DNA from: Cryptomeria japonica
Lineage: Eukaryota > Streptophyta > Pinopsida > Cupressales > Cupressaceae
DNA length: 64,000 nt
Direction of reading: 5' to 3'
Assembly: GCF_030272615.1 (NCBI RefSeq)
Contig: NC_081414.1
Location: 822,987,896 to 823,051,895, forward strand
This document shows positions 44,928-57,746 of this stretch, piece by piece. A program made the translations under genes and the position numbers. Under the pieces are notes generated by a model, which was not told where the DNA came from, ran no database searches, and saw only the letters and a program-made list of their open reading frames with translations. The first letter of the stretch is position 1. Every line of letters starts with the position of its first letter.

Positions 44928-47900
44928 TCAACCTTGTAACCAGGTGGTTACAATTTGAAAAAGATTCGCCAAAACCAACTTTAGGTTTTCAAGAAACTTT
45001 TTACTATCTTTTATCGTTGCCTCTATTCTTTGAACTATACTAGCGAGGTGTTGCATTTGCTCTGCCACTGTTTTCTGTCCTTGTATTAATGCATCAAATA
45101 TTTCTTTCCTTAAGGATGCTAGATAGTCTAGTTTTGGACTTAGTCTTAATTTCAGAACCTTAGCCTTACTTTTTATTCTCTCATTTTCTCTTTCTAGCTT
45201 TAGTAATTCTTCCTCAAAACCTGTTATCTTTTGCACAAAAACTGATAATGTATTAGATGAATTAATAAAATTGTTAGAAAGTTTATTAATTTCTTCTTGT
45301 ATCTTGCTCATTTTCTTATCTATGTCAACTATCAAAAAGTTAGTCTTACAAATGTCTCTGTACAAAGTCTTGAATTCCTTCAATGTGTTGCATTGTTCAG
45401 ATAGAAGTGTGTCAAACTACCTTGTACACTTCTTTATTTGTTCCTTAAAGAATTTTTGTTTTTCCATTTCTAACCTCTCTTTGAATGCTTCCTCCTTTAT
45501 TTGTTCAACTATCACTGTGTTGTCAGTAATAGACTTAGACAAAGTGTCAAGTTGACTCAAAGAATCCTTATTATCTACATTACATTTCAGAGCTATCATC
45601 TTCAAAATTGGAATTGAATCATCTATAGCTTTATATGCCTATGAACTAAAATCTGTTATTTTCTTAATAGAGTCCAAAAGAACTTTAGTTACATTTGTTG
45701 TCTTGAATCCTATAGTTGAAGAGCCAAAACTCTGAATTCTGCCAGTGGGAGCAATATCCTTTCTTGTAGTGACCTCTGGTAGGTCAGTCTATGTTTCCAT
45801 TTCCTTAAGCAATGGTTTGACTTGCTCAGCAGTTACCGCTGGCACTGTTTCCGTGTTGTCTTTTTCCTATGCTAGAGCCTATTGCTCTGTTTGTTGCTCT
45901 ACTTGTTGATCTATGTTACCATCTGCCTGTTTTCTTTGTGTGTTATTTGTTTCATCAGTTACCGGTGACTCACTAGCCATATCGGTCTTACCGATTGTGT
46001 CCTTGTCTACCACAATGTCGACTTTTTGAGTATCAACATCAACTGTGTATAATACCTCAGAATTAGGATTTGTATCCTCTTGTAATATATCCATACTCTC
46101 ATCAGTTGGTTGATCTTCAGTTGTTGTTACTGGTGGAGTATCTTGAGATGGTGGGGGTAGATTATCTGGTATTTTGATGCTTGGAGGTCCACCAACCTTT
46201 CCTTTTCCCTTATCCTTGTCTTTCTGATATACCTTGATTGGTTTAGGGTTTCTATACTCTTCCTATTTTTCCTTCTCAACAAGGAATATATCCCATGCAT
46301 TTTCAGTTTCTTCTGCAACCTCATTTATTCTACCAACCATCAGTACAACATGCCAGTGTCCAGTGGAGAATACTGACCGATTAGCCTCTACAATTAGATT
46401 ATCTATTTCCTTCGGTGAGTTCACTGGGTAAACAATAAGTAATTTTTCAACTTTAATTTTCTTGTCAAGCTCTACAATAGCTTGCCTTCTTGCTTCTAGT
46501 CTTTTGAATAGTTTAGTTGGTAATTCATCTACAACTTGCATCCGGAATTTCTTGTAGATATCCAAGTGTATAATTACACTATTTTCAACTTTTTCTTTAT
46601 CATCAACCGATAGTGAATCATATAGTTTGTTGATGTTCTTAAGCTTTCCTTCCTTTATTCTTTCATCCAATAGTCTGTCAATCGGAGCAATATTTTGTTG
46701 AGTCCTTTTCTTTGGTGTTAACTTTTTCTTCTTTGGAGTTGTCTTCTTAGTCGGAGGCCTCACTGCCTATTGTTTTTTCCTGGTTCTTGTAGGAGAAGGT
46801 GTGGATACTAGTGAAGGTTCCCTTTTCCTTACAACTCTTTTAAATGCTACTGGCATATCATTCTCTAAAGAAGTTTCTACTAGTGAAAGTTGAGTTTTAG
46901 GCTATAATGTTTCTAACTCATCTTTAGTGATACCAGTTTGTTTGAGTACATCTTCTTTGATAGCCTTAGCCTACCTTGAAACTCTCCTCATAGTTGCTTC
47001 TACTCTTTTCACTCTCTTCTTGGATTGAATTTGACTTTCAATGGTTTCAGCACCGCCAAATACCTCTTCCTTAGGTTCCTTGGGTGCTTCCAGAAGGGCT
47101 TTTGCATATGTTTCAATGATGTGATCGTCTGTCTCATAACCCATTTCAGTAACCCAAATTGTTCTTGGGATAACTGCTTCCATCCAGATCTCATCCTTCT
47201 TAATCACAAAACATATGTCATCCTTATATTTATTTACAATTTCTTATGACAGTCTGACTCTAGAGTTCATTCTGGCCTTTAATGCTTGAAAGTACTCATT
47301 AATATTCTTCTCTTTATTTTCACCCATGTTGTTCAATAGGTCAAATAACTGTTTACCTACCGGTATATCAAATCCAAGGTTCTTGTTACCTATATCGGGC
47401 ACATGTTTGGTTATATGTAGCATTAAACAAACAAGTAAATTGCCAAATCTAAATGTCCCTTTCTTATCCTTCTTGATCTTTCCTAGATTATCAATCAATT
47501 CATCCTTTAACCATTCACATACATCAATTTTCACATTATCATTAACCATATCATGAGCACTCTTTATGCATAAGCTGTCTTTATGCATAAGCTGGAAACT
47601 GAATTTAGTCTGTTTGCATGTGTTGTTTTGTAACCTAGAATCATGCTAATGAATCTCACATTTATGTCAGTTACATCATTAACCCTTAAAGACCTTTTGT
47701 CGGATGTTGCACCTGTTAGGTTTATTACTAGGTCGGGTCTATTACTGATGGAGGGTAACCCTATTACAACTTTCACAACTTCCTTGGTAATTTTGTGAAC
47801 AAAATCTAGCCAAAAGAATGCACCATGTACCCTGCTCAATACTATCCTAATAACCTCCATAGGGAAATTCGGAATGCTGAGGATTTTAGTGAATCCTAGG

Positions 47901-48184
47901 GTTTCAATAATTTTGTGTTCAGGTTTCACATTACCAGAATCATCACATATGACAGTCTTGTATATGTTCTTGATTTCTTCATTACCTAATTCTTCTATAT
48001 GGCAATGGATATACATTCTAGGGTCTTCTGCAAAAACTACTCCTTTGGGGATTTGAGAGAATGCACCAACATTATCATCCTTCTTTTCTATCTCGAGAAC
48101 TAACTAAAAAATGGGCCTAGGGTGCTTGATTACTTCCACTACGGTAGGGTTTTCTATGAATTCAGGTACAGAAGAGGATGCCAT
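44928..48184 (-). pseudogene. Element G ORF2, large protein of unknown function
   Basis: The start at 48184 gives MASSSVPEFIENP. The reading frame is followed to 44928, about 1080 codons, with stops such as TAG near 48107. One frameshift comes from a 16-bp tandem duplication (CTTTATGCATAAGCTG) at about 47571-47600. The N-terminal third contains a block IRIVLSRVHGAFFWLDF with KITKEVVKVVIGLP, also recognisable in ORF2 of element I. The middle is Lys/Glu-rich and contains RPPTKKTTPKKKKLTPKK. The C-terminal 220 residues are a long predicted coiled coil (45605-44928). No known catalytic motif, signal peptide or membrane segment is seen. The function is unknown. Confidence 0.75.
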
Positions 48185-48585
48185 GATTATAAATACCTTT
48201 TTCTACCTTTGGAAAGATTGATTTCTGAATTGCTTTGCTTCTTTTCTCGAAATGCCTTAGCTCTGGAGATTTCATGCTCTTCAAATGTTTGAATGCTTGA
48301 TGAAGTTAAATAGAGCCAAAAACGCTAATTTATAATGTTAACTTGCCATCTACCACATTTAATGCATGCAGGTTAAGTAATCACTTAACTTTATCTGTCG
48401 GTATAGAAGTAATTTCAACTTCTTACCATCAACCGAGGGAATAATAGCATATTTCGCATTTGATTGCCAAACCCTTAGGAGAATTTTCTTTAATTAGATG
48501 AAGAGTCTCCTACCGGTGGAGTGATACTCTATTCTGCTAGTGGAGGAGTATTCCTGTCAACATTCAGTTTTGATTTCTTGATCCA

Positions 48586-49583
48586 TTATTTTGAAAATTC
48601 ATGCTTAACTTCTTCAACTTTTTCTTTTCCTTTCAAACTAGGACCTTTGTTGTTTACCGGTGAGGACTTGCTTCTACAAAATTTAGCAATATGTCCAGTT
48701 TTGTTACATGCATAACAAGTCACATTATTTTTTTGAATAGCCTTTCCATATCCTATGCCAGTTTGTGTTCTGCATTGATTAGACAAGTGTCCAAATATTC
48801 CACAAATATAACATCTTACATTCATTCTGCAATTTTCAGAGGTACGATCAACTTTGTTGCATTTTGAACATTGACCAGTGGGTGTATTGGTATTTTGATA
48901 ATTTCTAGATCTACATTGATTTGCTCTATGACCATACTTATTACAGTTAAAGCATTTTCCATTGAATTTATAAGCAGTAGGTTGTCTTACCAGTTTGCTA
49001 CAATCCTGTGTGTTTGTAGTACCGGAGCTTTCACCAACTTCAAAGCCAATTCCACAAGTGTCACCATTAGGTTTCTGATTCTTCAACAAGTCACCAAGTT
49101 CTTCTGAGCTTTTCTTGAATTTCTCTTTGTGCTGATTTGCAGTATCCAGTTCTCTTTCTAAGATCTCTTTCTACCTCATAAGTTCATTGGAGTCATTTTG
49201 TGTATGCATCAGATCTGTCTTCAACAAATCATTTTCATAGCTAACTCTTGTGTTCTCATTTGTTGCATCACCTAGTATTCTAGTCAAATCTTCTTCATTC
49301 TTCTTTATATCTTCAATTTCATTACAAAATCTCATAGTCATATCTTGCATCTCATTCTTCATTGTCACATTCTCTTGTTTCGGCTTGCATATCTGATCAT
49401 TAAGAGATTCATTTTCATCATTCTCATTTTGCATCTTTTCACATAGTTCTCTTCTCTTATTCCTTGCAATGGTAAAATTCTCCTGGAGTGCTTGAATAAT
49501 ATCCTGAGCTGCCTTTAGATCATCTTCAAGTTTGATATTTTTCAATTTTTCTGTATCATTGTCTGAGAGAGCTGCTTCTAGTT
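48586..49583 (-). pseudogene. Element G ORF1: coiled coil plus four zinc knuckles
   Basis: Minus-strand frame. The first six codons lie at 57675-57657 (MENLMK), outside the inserted element I; the rest continues from 49583. A predicted coiled coil of about 130 residues (49580-49170) with a TAG near 49171 is followed by four knuckles at plus-strand 48690-48950: CFNCNKYGHRANQC, CSKCNKVDRTSENC (His replaced by Arg), CYICGIFGHLSNQC and CYACNKTGHIAKFC. It resembles the nucleocapsid part of gag without an obvious capsid fold. The partner is ORF2, downstream in the same orientation. Confidence 0.8.
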
Positions 49584-49588
49584 GCTTC

Positions 49589-50767
49589 TGTTAGGCCCAA
49601 TATAGAAAGCTAATGTACTGAGAGGGGAGGGGTGAATCAATGCTCCAAAAATTTTCCTTGATAATAACCTTACTGTTATGCATAAACAAAATAGTGTAGT
49701 AACATAAGATAAAACTAAAATCAACAGATAACAATCATACATGATTCACTCCATAACACATATATTTTGGTCACACAAAAAGTCTTGGTTAGAGAGAAAA
49801 ACTGTGGTGGGGATGGGACCCACAACTTCACTACTGCAATAATAAAGAATGCTCGGTTAGAGCTACATTTAGATATTTCTGATAGCTTACTCTGTTAGGA
49901 GTACCAAGATTAGTTAGATCTACCTTACTAAAGGATTTTTACAACACTATATGAGTGTAGCACCTGGTTAAAGGATTTACAATTTATAGACTTGGTTAGA
50001 GTTTTTTACCCTATTAAAGGTTTCTCTTACAACTTCAAAATATTACAATAAAATCATTACAAATATCTACAACTTTACATCTGAAATGCTAAAGCAAATT
50101 CTATGTGCTCTGAATAAGATTACCTAGCTTGTAGCATACCTCAGTAACCCATAATGAAACTCGGTAAACCCTTCTATTTACTTTGTTCTTCGACTGTTCA
50201 TTGATAACCTTCTCAGTGACCTCTCTGTGTCTCTGTTATAGTCTTCCTTCATTCATACACGCTATTATCTCTTATTGCATCTCATATATCTAACCCTAGA
50301 ATCATGCTGTATAAATAGATCTCTTACAGTGGTGATTTGATTCATTGCTTCGATCTTACAAAAGATTCTTTGAATGAATAACTAAAAAAAATATCTCATA
50401 GGTTAGATTGACCTTGTAACCATACACAATCTCATAGTGCAATTCCCAATGCAAAAACGGTTAGATGTGCCTTGATGTTGTAACACGTTTTCATGTGCAT
50501 GTCCAGGTTAAATGTATCTAGTAAAATGCTTCACTCGGTGAATATCAACTCAGTGAGTTAACTTTACCACTCGGTAGCCATGAAACTTTACTCAGTAAAT
50601 AGCTTGGTGAATACTATGTTCTGTGACTACTTTCTTTTGTAACCGACTAGACTGTTCATACCGACTTCTCTGTGTGTACCGACTACATTATTCGGTAATA
50701 CTAACCGACTAGAATATATAGTATGACTTTGGATATGAAACTAATGGAAATTTGATAAGTATTGACA
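49589..50767 (-). repeat. 3' LTR of element I
   Basis: The LTR is 1179 bp. On the plus strand it opens TGTTAGGCCCAAT and ends GTATTGACA. It is rich in CTCGGT and ACCGAC words near 50530-50720. By eye about 5 percent of the best-aligned 430 bp differ from the 5' LTR, mainly transitions. Confidence 0.94.
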
Positions 50768-51188
50768 ATCTCCCTTTTTGACATTAGTTGAGATGTTTGA
50801 CAAAAACTACTTACAAAGTCATAACTCAAAAACTATATACTTGAGAAAATGACTATACTTGACAATATGTACAATAGTCAATAGTATATGCAGATATACT
50901 CCCCTTATCATTATTCTGTACATAACTCTGAATTTTGCATGTTCGGTTCTATTCTATACTTGTGTGCTCTAAATGCTCTGTATATTCTGCTCGGTATACT
51001 CCCCTTGTATACAATACTCAAAATTGTGTTATCAAAACTGTATTACTTGTCCAAGTGTAGAATTACTCCCCCTTTGCTGGGCTTTCCTCTATACAGTAGC
51101 ATAATATTACTCCCCCTTTTTGACAAACATTAAAAACTTAATTTGCATCCGGAGGTGGTAACTGATCAAAAATAGTCTTATACTTGGT
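50768..51188 (-). other. Multiple polypurine tracts of element I
   Basis: Five tracts on the plus strand, in the form ACTCCCCCTTT: 50768-50782 (abutting the LTR), about 50898, 50998, 51065 and 51109-51123. As in element B, this is a Sirevirus-type arrangement. Some have CTTTTTGAC at the end, like the LTR-adjacent tract. Confidence 0.7.
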
Positions 51189-54100
51189 CTAGACATCGGT
51201 GAGGGTGACTGAGAGTGAGTCCTTGAGACTTTCCATAAGGGAGTTTTGTGCTTGAATATCAAATAAGAGTGATATCAGGCCATCAAGAGTGCTTCCCTCT
51301 TGTGTAGTTGATAAGCTTGTAGCTTGGTTGAGCTGCTCCTGTACTAATGATAGATGAGGAAGGAATAATGTTTGAAGGGTCATTATATCCATCCTAATTT
51401 TATGCTCTTCATTCCTCAGCTCTAACTGTTGAGCCATGAGCTGTTGTAGCTTTTTGTAAAAATTTTGAACTGAATTAGGCTCAGTGGTCAACTTGGATGA
51501 GAGATCAGTGATCTCTTTCTCAATTGCATCAGTTTTATTTTTGATGTCTTTAATAAATAAAGAAAATGTACACAATTTCTAGAATAAATAAAGAATGTGC
51601 TTGAGTTGAGGGGGCAACTTAGCAATGAATTTGACAAGTTTTACCTTGCCAACAGCAATTGATTTTTGTACTTCCTCTATCATTTTTATTGTGAGCTCTT
51701 TATCCTTGAGCTTGCTTAGGTACTCAGATGCATCAACTCTAGATGTTTCAATCTGATTAAGAAGTTCATCCAACTGAATATGGATGGCTGCATCGGTTGA
51801 CACTGTTGCTGATGGTAGCATTTCTATGAGTAGTGTCTTAACCTTCTGAAGTACTTTGTTCTTTTTCTGTATGGCTAGTTGCTTCTCCTATTCGGCCTTT
51901 TCTTTGCATGGTTCACTGAATTCAGTGAGTGCTTGCCCTTTCAATTTGGAAATGTCGACATTGGGAAACATGATCAGTTTAGGTAAGTCAAATTTAAAAC
52001 CATGCTTTCTCACCTTCTTCTCTTTGCCTTTGGTCTGTGGCACTAAGACAAGTGCTTGTGAGGCTTGCTAACCCTCGGTAGGTTGCTCGGTAGATGCAAC
52101 ACTTTGGTCTGTTCCTGTAGCAGTTGCAGTGCCTTTGGATGGCTCAGTGCTAGGGGTCTCAGCTGTAATATTTGTAGTGCTTGTCTGTGCTTGAGACGTC
52201 TGATCTTTGGTTGTGTCTACTGCAGCTTCAGATTTGTTACTTGTATCTTCTACAGCTTTAGATTTGTTACCTTTGGTAACTTGCTCAGTGTCCTTGGGAG
52301 CTTCGGTTGAGACTGGTGGCTTCACCAGTGGATAAGGCTAAACTTGTTCTAAGACAGATTCACTAGAGACAAGTTTTGCATAAGTGGTGCCTTCAATCAT
52401 TTCCTACTCCAGTGCTACTTCATCCATTACATCTTCATCAATTTGTATAGTGCCAACTAGGTCTAGACCTTGCTCGGTGACCTCTGGATCTTGCTCAGTG
52501 ACATCAACAATTTAAATTTGAGATTGTTCACTAACATCCTTTGGTTTGAAGATCTCCTGCCACTTGGCTTTAGTCTCATTTTCCACATCAATATATAGCC
52601 CATTCATCAATTTTAAGGTTCTCTATTTCACAAGAAATTTTGAATTATATGTGATCAGATGCTCCTTGATTTCAGCTATGGACATGTCAGGAAATAAATG
52701 GATGAGACTTCTTTCTCTTATTTGTCTCTTTAAATCGATTGCATATTTCCATCTGATATCAATATGTGAGTAGAGTTCACTCAAAAGTGACTTTGCTAAT
52801 TCTAATAGTGCTAACCGAAACTTCAGAAGTGTACATATGATAGCTTCTTCAATCTGTCGTTTCTCATCATTATTCCTTATCTCATACTTAACATATTTGA
52901 ATCCTACAAATCCACTGTATTCTTTGAGATTGGCACAAAAGTTTTCAACATTGTGAATGTTTACCTTTTTGCTTTTCACAACCTAGAATTTGTTTGCATC
53001 ATCAGACTCTGTATCACTCGACTCTTTTGCCAAAATGAGTCTCTGAGTAGATTTCTTGTAAGTCTTAGTTACCTTAGGAATGGCAACGGTCTTTTGTTTC
53101 TTGCTCGGTGATGCACCTGATGCTCTGGTGTTGGGTCTCTTTGTTGGTGGAGTTGGTAGGGCCTTTGTGATGTCCTGTTTCTTTCTTTATAGAACTTTTC
53201 CCTTTGGCAACTTTGTGCTCAATGTTATTGCAGCCTCTTGTGCTTCTGATTCTTCCTCAGTAATGGCAAGATTTCCTTTGACAGGTGTGGAGGAGGATTC
53301 TTCTCTGAATTTCTCAGATAAAGCCTTTATCATCTTTGTAGCTATTCTTGTAGCCTTAGGAACTACAATGCTCATTTTTACTTTCTCCTTCACCTCTTCA
53401 TAGGTTCCATACCTTAGTTCAGTTGCATGCCTTGGCAATGATAGATATGCATCAATTTGTTGTTGTGTGATATCATAATCAATTTCATAACCCATTGGTT
53501 GCAACGACTGAGTCCTTGGTTCAACAGCATTTACATAGCAATAATCAGTGTCGACTTCAAAACATATATTGTCCTTGTATTTTTCGACTAGCTATGGTGG
53601 GATCCTATACCTGTTGTGCATTTTCTCTTGAAATTTGCTGAAGTAATCATTCATGATATCATTAAAGTTATCTCCTAACTTCTTGATGTAATCATTGATC
53701 TGATGGGTGATAGGTCAGTGTAGCTCCCATACTACTTTATCGACTGAGGGAAAGAACTTCTCAAAATAGAAAAACATACATACAAGTAGTGAACCAAACT
53801 TCAGTGTGTTTTCTGAGTTTTTCTTCTTTGGCTTCCTTATTATGTTCAGGTTCTCAAACAAGTTCTTTAGTAGCACTTCACATAAGTCTACTTTCATTCC
53901 CTTCTTTGCTATTTTTTAGGCCAGGTCCACTGTAGCACATGGTACACTTTTTTCCCTTGCAGATTGGAAGAAACAGTAACCAATAACTCTGATTGCAAAT
54001 TTTAGTTCAGCATTAGTGACATTATTCAATTTTAGTCCTCGATAATCAGATTCTACTCTGGTTAGACTAATTAGCTCCTTTTGTGATATCATTTTCTATG

Positions 54101-54536
54101 CACGAGAATGATCGTAGATGGGATATCTAGTGATCAAGTGAATGACTTCCTTCATGATCTTGAACGGTTGCTCTTGTAGCCACATGAAATCATCATGTAC
54201 TCTGCTCAATACAAACTTAACCCATTGGGGTTTGAACACACGGGGATAGACTAGGGCTTTAGTTAATCCCTTGATTCTGATATGCTTGAATTTGCTATCC
54301 AGTTTGCCATCAGTGCACAATTCATCATATGTGTCACTAATCTCTACATGACCGAGTTCCTCAACATGGCATTTGGTAAAGAATATGACATCTTCTACCA
54401 ACAAGACTCAATCCGAGATGAGTGAAAATGCAATTTTATCATCCGATTTTGAGGCAACTTTAGGAGTTAAGGAATATTTTAGTGAGGGCTTCTCCACATT
54501 TTGGACAACTACAAGGTCTTGGATCTTGGGCGCCAT
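51189..54536 (-). pseudogene. Element I ORF2, large protein of unknown function
   Basis: The start at 54536 gives MAPKIQDLVVVQ. The frame runs without a shift to 51189: 1115 codons interrupted by several stops. The N-terminal block WVKFVLSRVHDDFMWLQE with FKIMKEVIHLIT corresponds to IRIVLSRVHGAFFWLDF in ORF2 of G. The middle contains Thr/Glu-rich segments (52325-52068) and Lys-rich segments. The C-terminal 210 residues (51821-51189) are predicted coiled coil. No catalytic motif is recognised. Similar size, position and layout in two diverged elements suggest that this is a genuine ORF. Confidence 0.75.
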
Positions 54537-55138
54537 GGTAGATCTCGAGTAAGATTTGACAAGTTATCCTTAGGGTTTACAAGTGACTGACTCTTCACAC
54601 TCGGTAGACAATAGCAATTTGACTAGATCAGAAACCAGCTAAACAATGTGAATAGATTGATGTAAATACCTTGAAATTTTCTCTGAATGAAGTTTGATCG
54701 CTTTGATTCGCTCTTCTCTACTTCTCAAAAACTTGGGTGAATGAAAATGACTGTGAAAACACTTTTAAGTACTCAAAAATACCTTATCGGGCTCCGTGCA
54801 AGTTAAGTCAAGATATTAAATACACTCGGTTCACCTTTTACCGATTTACTCCATTTTTTGTTTTCACCGAGTACCCAACTTAGCTTCATTAACCGACTTG
54901 GCAGGTTTTCTATAAACACCGACTTGACAGGTTTCCTATATGGTATATAAACTGACTAATTACATCTTAACTATGTAGATTTTGAATTTTGTACATAATA
55001 GTATAGGAACTGTTATGATTCAATGTTTTAAAGAATGCAGTCCCTTCATACCTTTTCTTGACTAATTTGAAATAGGTGCACCTGACTCGGTAGGTAAGGT
55101 GCTTTCTTCATCAGACATAATTTCTTTCTTTTTCCAAA

Positions 55139-56412
55139 TCATCTTGATTTTTCTTTTATCTCTTCAGTGTCTCTTCTCGGTTGATCTCTGCAATCTCCAG
55201 CTAAATGTCTAGCTTTGTGACAATGAAAACATGCCATACCAGGATTTCTCCATGATCTCCAGTTGTTCATTCCAAACCTTATAAAACAATTTGCACTTAT
55301 ATGTCCATATCTTCCACAACATTCGCACCATATCCTTGTATTGTAATCCCATAGTACTGTTGCATATTGTCGGTAAGGATCTATGTGAGTTCGGTAACCT
55401 CCAGTGTTTGCTTGGTGTGGATACTTCATGTAGTTCTTTTTCTTAAACCAACACTTCTCAATACTATGTCCATATCTATTGCAGTTTTTACAAAACCCTT
55501 TGAATTTTGCCTTCAGATAGTTGTTAATAGACTTTGTCCTACATTGATTAGGTGTGTGACCATATTTATTTTAATTATAACAATATCCATTGGACTTAGA
55601 GATATTTGATTGCTTACCTTTTCTAATCTGGCATATGTTGGCAGTATGACCTTGATTTCCATAGTAGTAGCAAATAGGCTTCTTCCTTTTGATGTTATTC
55701 TTTTTTCTAGCTTGTTTTGATGATTCTCCTCTCTCGGTAGTATGAATTCCTTTCTCGGTAGAGTCTTTTCCTTTGTAACCAAGTCCTGCATCTTTGTGAG
55801 TCTTCTTGTATTCAATTGTTCATCCAACATCTTTGATGCTTCATAACTTTTCTCCAATGATTCTTTGGATTTCTTCTCTGTTACAAGTTCACTAATCAAC
55901 CTTGATACTTCAAGTTTCAATGATTGATTTTCATCATTCTTCAGAATTGCTTCATGATGTGCATAACCTAGTTGATCTATCATATTTTGTTGAATACCAG
56001 TTAACCTTATGATTTCATCCTCCTTATCAGATACTAGAGCTTCAAGTTGTTGTTTCTCTCTTTGTAGATCTCTCGCTTTATCCTCAGCTATCCTTAATGC
56101 ATATAGATTTTCAATCATTTGTGTACTGAAATGTTCATGTTCTCTTTTCATTGCTTTTAGTTGATTAGCCAATGCTTTGTTCTTCTCTTTCAACATTCCA
56201 ATTATTTCTTCAGTCTCTTCAGGTATACTGTTCTCAGATGATGTCTTCATTTGTTCCACTAGCTCTTGAGAATCCTACAAGTCATCAGATAATCTTCTCC
56301 TTACTTTCAGAGATTTTTGCATTTGCCTCTGCATGTCTGCAATCACTTGATTTGCTTTCTCCAGCTCTTCTTGAAGATGCACAATCCTTCGAGATTGTTT
56401 GTAGCCTTCCAT
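55139..56412 (-). pseudogene. Element I ORF1: coiled coil plus five zinc knuckles
   Basis: The start at 56412 gives MEGYKQSRRIVHLQE. A coiled coil of about 200 residues (56412-55790), with a stop near 56275, is followed by a frameshift around 55700-55790. Then come five CCHC-like knuckles (about 55660-55170): CYYYGNQGHTANIC (second Cys lost), one with a stop at the second Cys, CKNCNRYGHSIEKC, CECCGRYGHISANC and CFHCHKARHLAGDC. It has the same order as ORF1 of G. The downstream ORF2 starts about 600 bp further on. Confidence 0.78.
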
Positions 56413-56462
56413 TGCTAAGATCTTTTTCTTTAGGTAGTTAAACCCTTTCCCAAGATTCAAGC

Positions 56463-56474
56463 TTTGATACCAAT
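56463..56474 (-). other. Primer-binding site of element I
   Basis: The minus strand reads AATTGGTATCAA next to the LTR, as in A and B. Confidence 0.75.
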
Positions 56475-57656
56475 TGTTAGGCACAATATAGAAAGCTATT
56501 GTACTGAGAGGGGAGGGGTGAATCAGTACTCTTGGTTAGAGAGAAAAAATGCGGTGGGGATGGCACCCACAACACATATATTTTGGTCATGCAGAAACTC
56601 TTGGTTAGAGAGAAAAAATGCGGTGGGGATGCAGAAACTCCATAACACATATATTTTGGTCATGCAGAAACTCTTGGTTAGAGAGAAAAAATGCGGTGGG
56701 GATGGCACCCACAACTTCACTACTGCAATAATAAAGAATGCTCGGTTAGAGCTACATTTAGCTATTTCTGATAGCTTACCCTATTAGGAGTATCAAGATT
56801 AGTTAGATCTACCTTATTAAAGGATTTTTACAACACTATATGAGTGTAGCACCTGGTTAAAGGATTTACAATTTATAGACTTGGTTAGAGTCTTTTACCC
56901 TATTAAAGGTTTCTCTTACAACTTCAAAATATTACAATAAAATCATTACAAATATCTACAACTTTACATCTGAAATGCTAAAGCAGATTCTATGTGCTCT
57001 GAATAAGATTACCTAGCTTGTAGCATACCTTGGTAACCCATAATGAAACTTGGTAAACCCTTCTGTTTACTCTGTTCTTCGATTATTCACTAGTAACCTT
57101 CTTGGTGACCTCTCTGTATCTCTGTAACAGTCTTCCTTCATGCCTACACTCTGTTGTCTCTTATTGCATCTCATATATCTAACCCTAGAATCATGTTGTA
57201 TAAATAGATCTCTTATAGCGGTGATCTGATTCATTGCTTCGATCTTACAAAAGATTCTTCGAATGAATAACTAAACAAAATATCTCATAGGTTAGATTGA
57301 CCTTGTAATCATACACAATCTCATAGTGCAATTCCCAATGCAAAAATGATTAGATGTGCCTTGATGTTGTAACACATTTTCATGTGCATGTCCAGGTTCA
57401 ATGTATTTGGTAAAATGTTTCACTCAGTGAATATCAACTCGGTGAGTTAACTTTACCACTCGTTAGCCATGAAACATTACTCGGTAAATAGCTCGATGAA
57501 TACTGTGTTTTGTGACTACTTTCTTCTATAACTGACTAGACTGTTCATATCGACTTCTTTGTGTGTACCGACTGCATGATTCGGTAATACTAACCGACTA
57601 GAATATATAGTATGACTTTGGATATGAAACTAATGGCAATTTGATAAGTAGTAATA
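56475..57656 (-). repeat. 5' LTR of element I, with internal triplication
   Basis: The LTR is 1182 bp. A word starting TTGGTTAGAGAGAAAAAATG with GCGGTGGGGATG is present three times at about 56531-56705, whereas the 3' LTR has it once. The plus-strand end reads AGTAATA instead of ATTGACA. Confidence 0.92.
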
Positions 57657-57746
57657 GCTTCATCAAATTTTCCATCTCTACTAGTGTCAAGATCTTCTTC
57701 AATTTGTTAGGCTTCTGAAAATAGAGGAGCAGGCTCTAATACCAAT
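57657..57746 (-). other. Element G ORF1 start and primer-binding site
   Basis: This segment is the 5' end of G between its 5' LTR and element I. On the minus strand the primer site is AATTGGTATTAGAGCC (57732-57747), followed by the ATG of ORF1 at 57675. The first TSD copy of I is at its edge. Confidence 0.7.

Larger units (their letters stand above)
49589..57656 (-). mobile_element. Element I: non-autonomous Sirevirus-like element inserted in G
   Basis: I has target duplication gcttc (49584-49588 and 57657-57661), perfect. It has a 3' LTR at 49589-50767, multiple polypurine tracts, ORF2, ORF1, a primer-binding site and a 5' LTR at 56475-57656. I and G have the same layout and related ORF2 N-terminal blocks, but their LTRs are diverged. 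Both share the GTGGG..GACCCACAA..TTCAC block and the run of C before the 3' end of the LTR. Confidence 0.9.
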
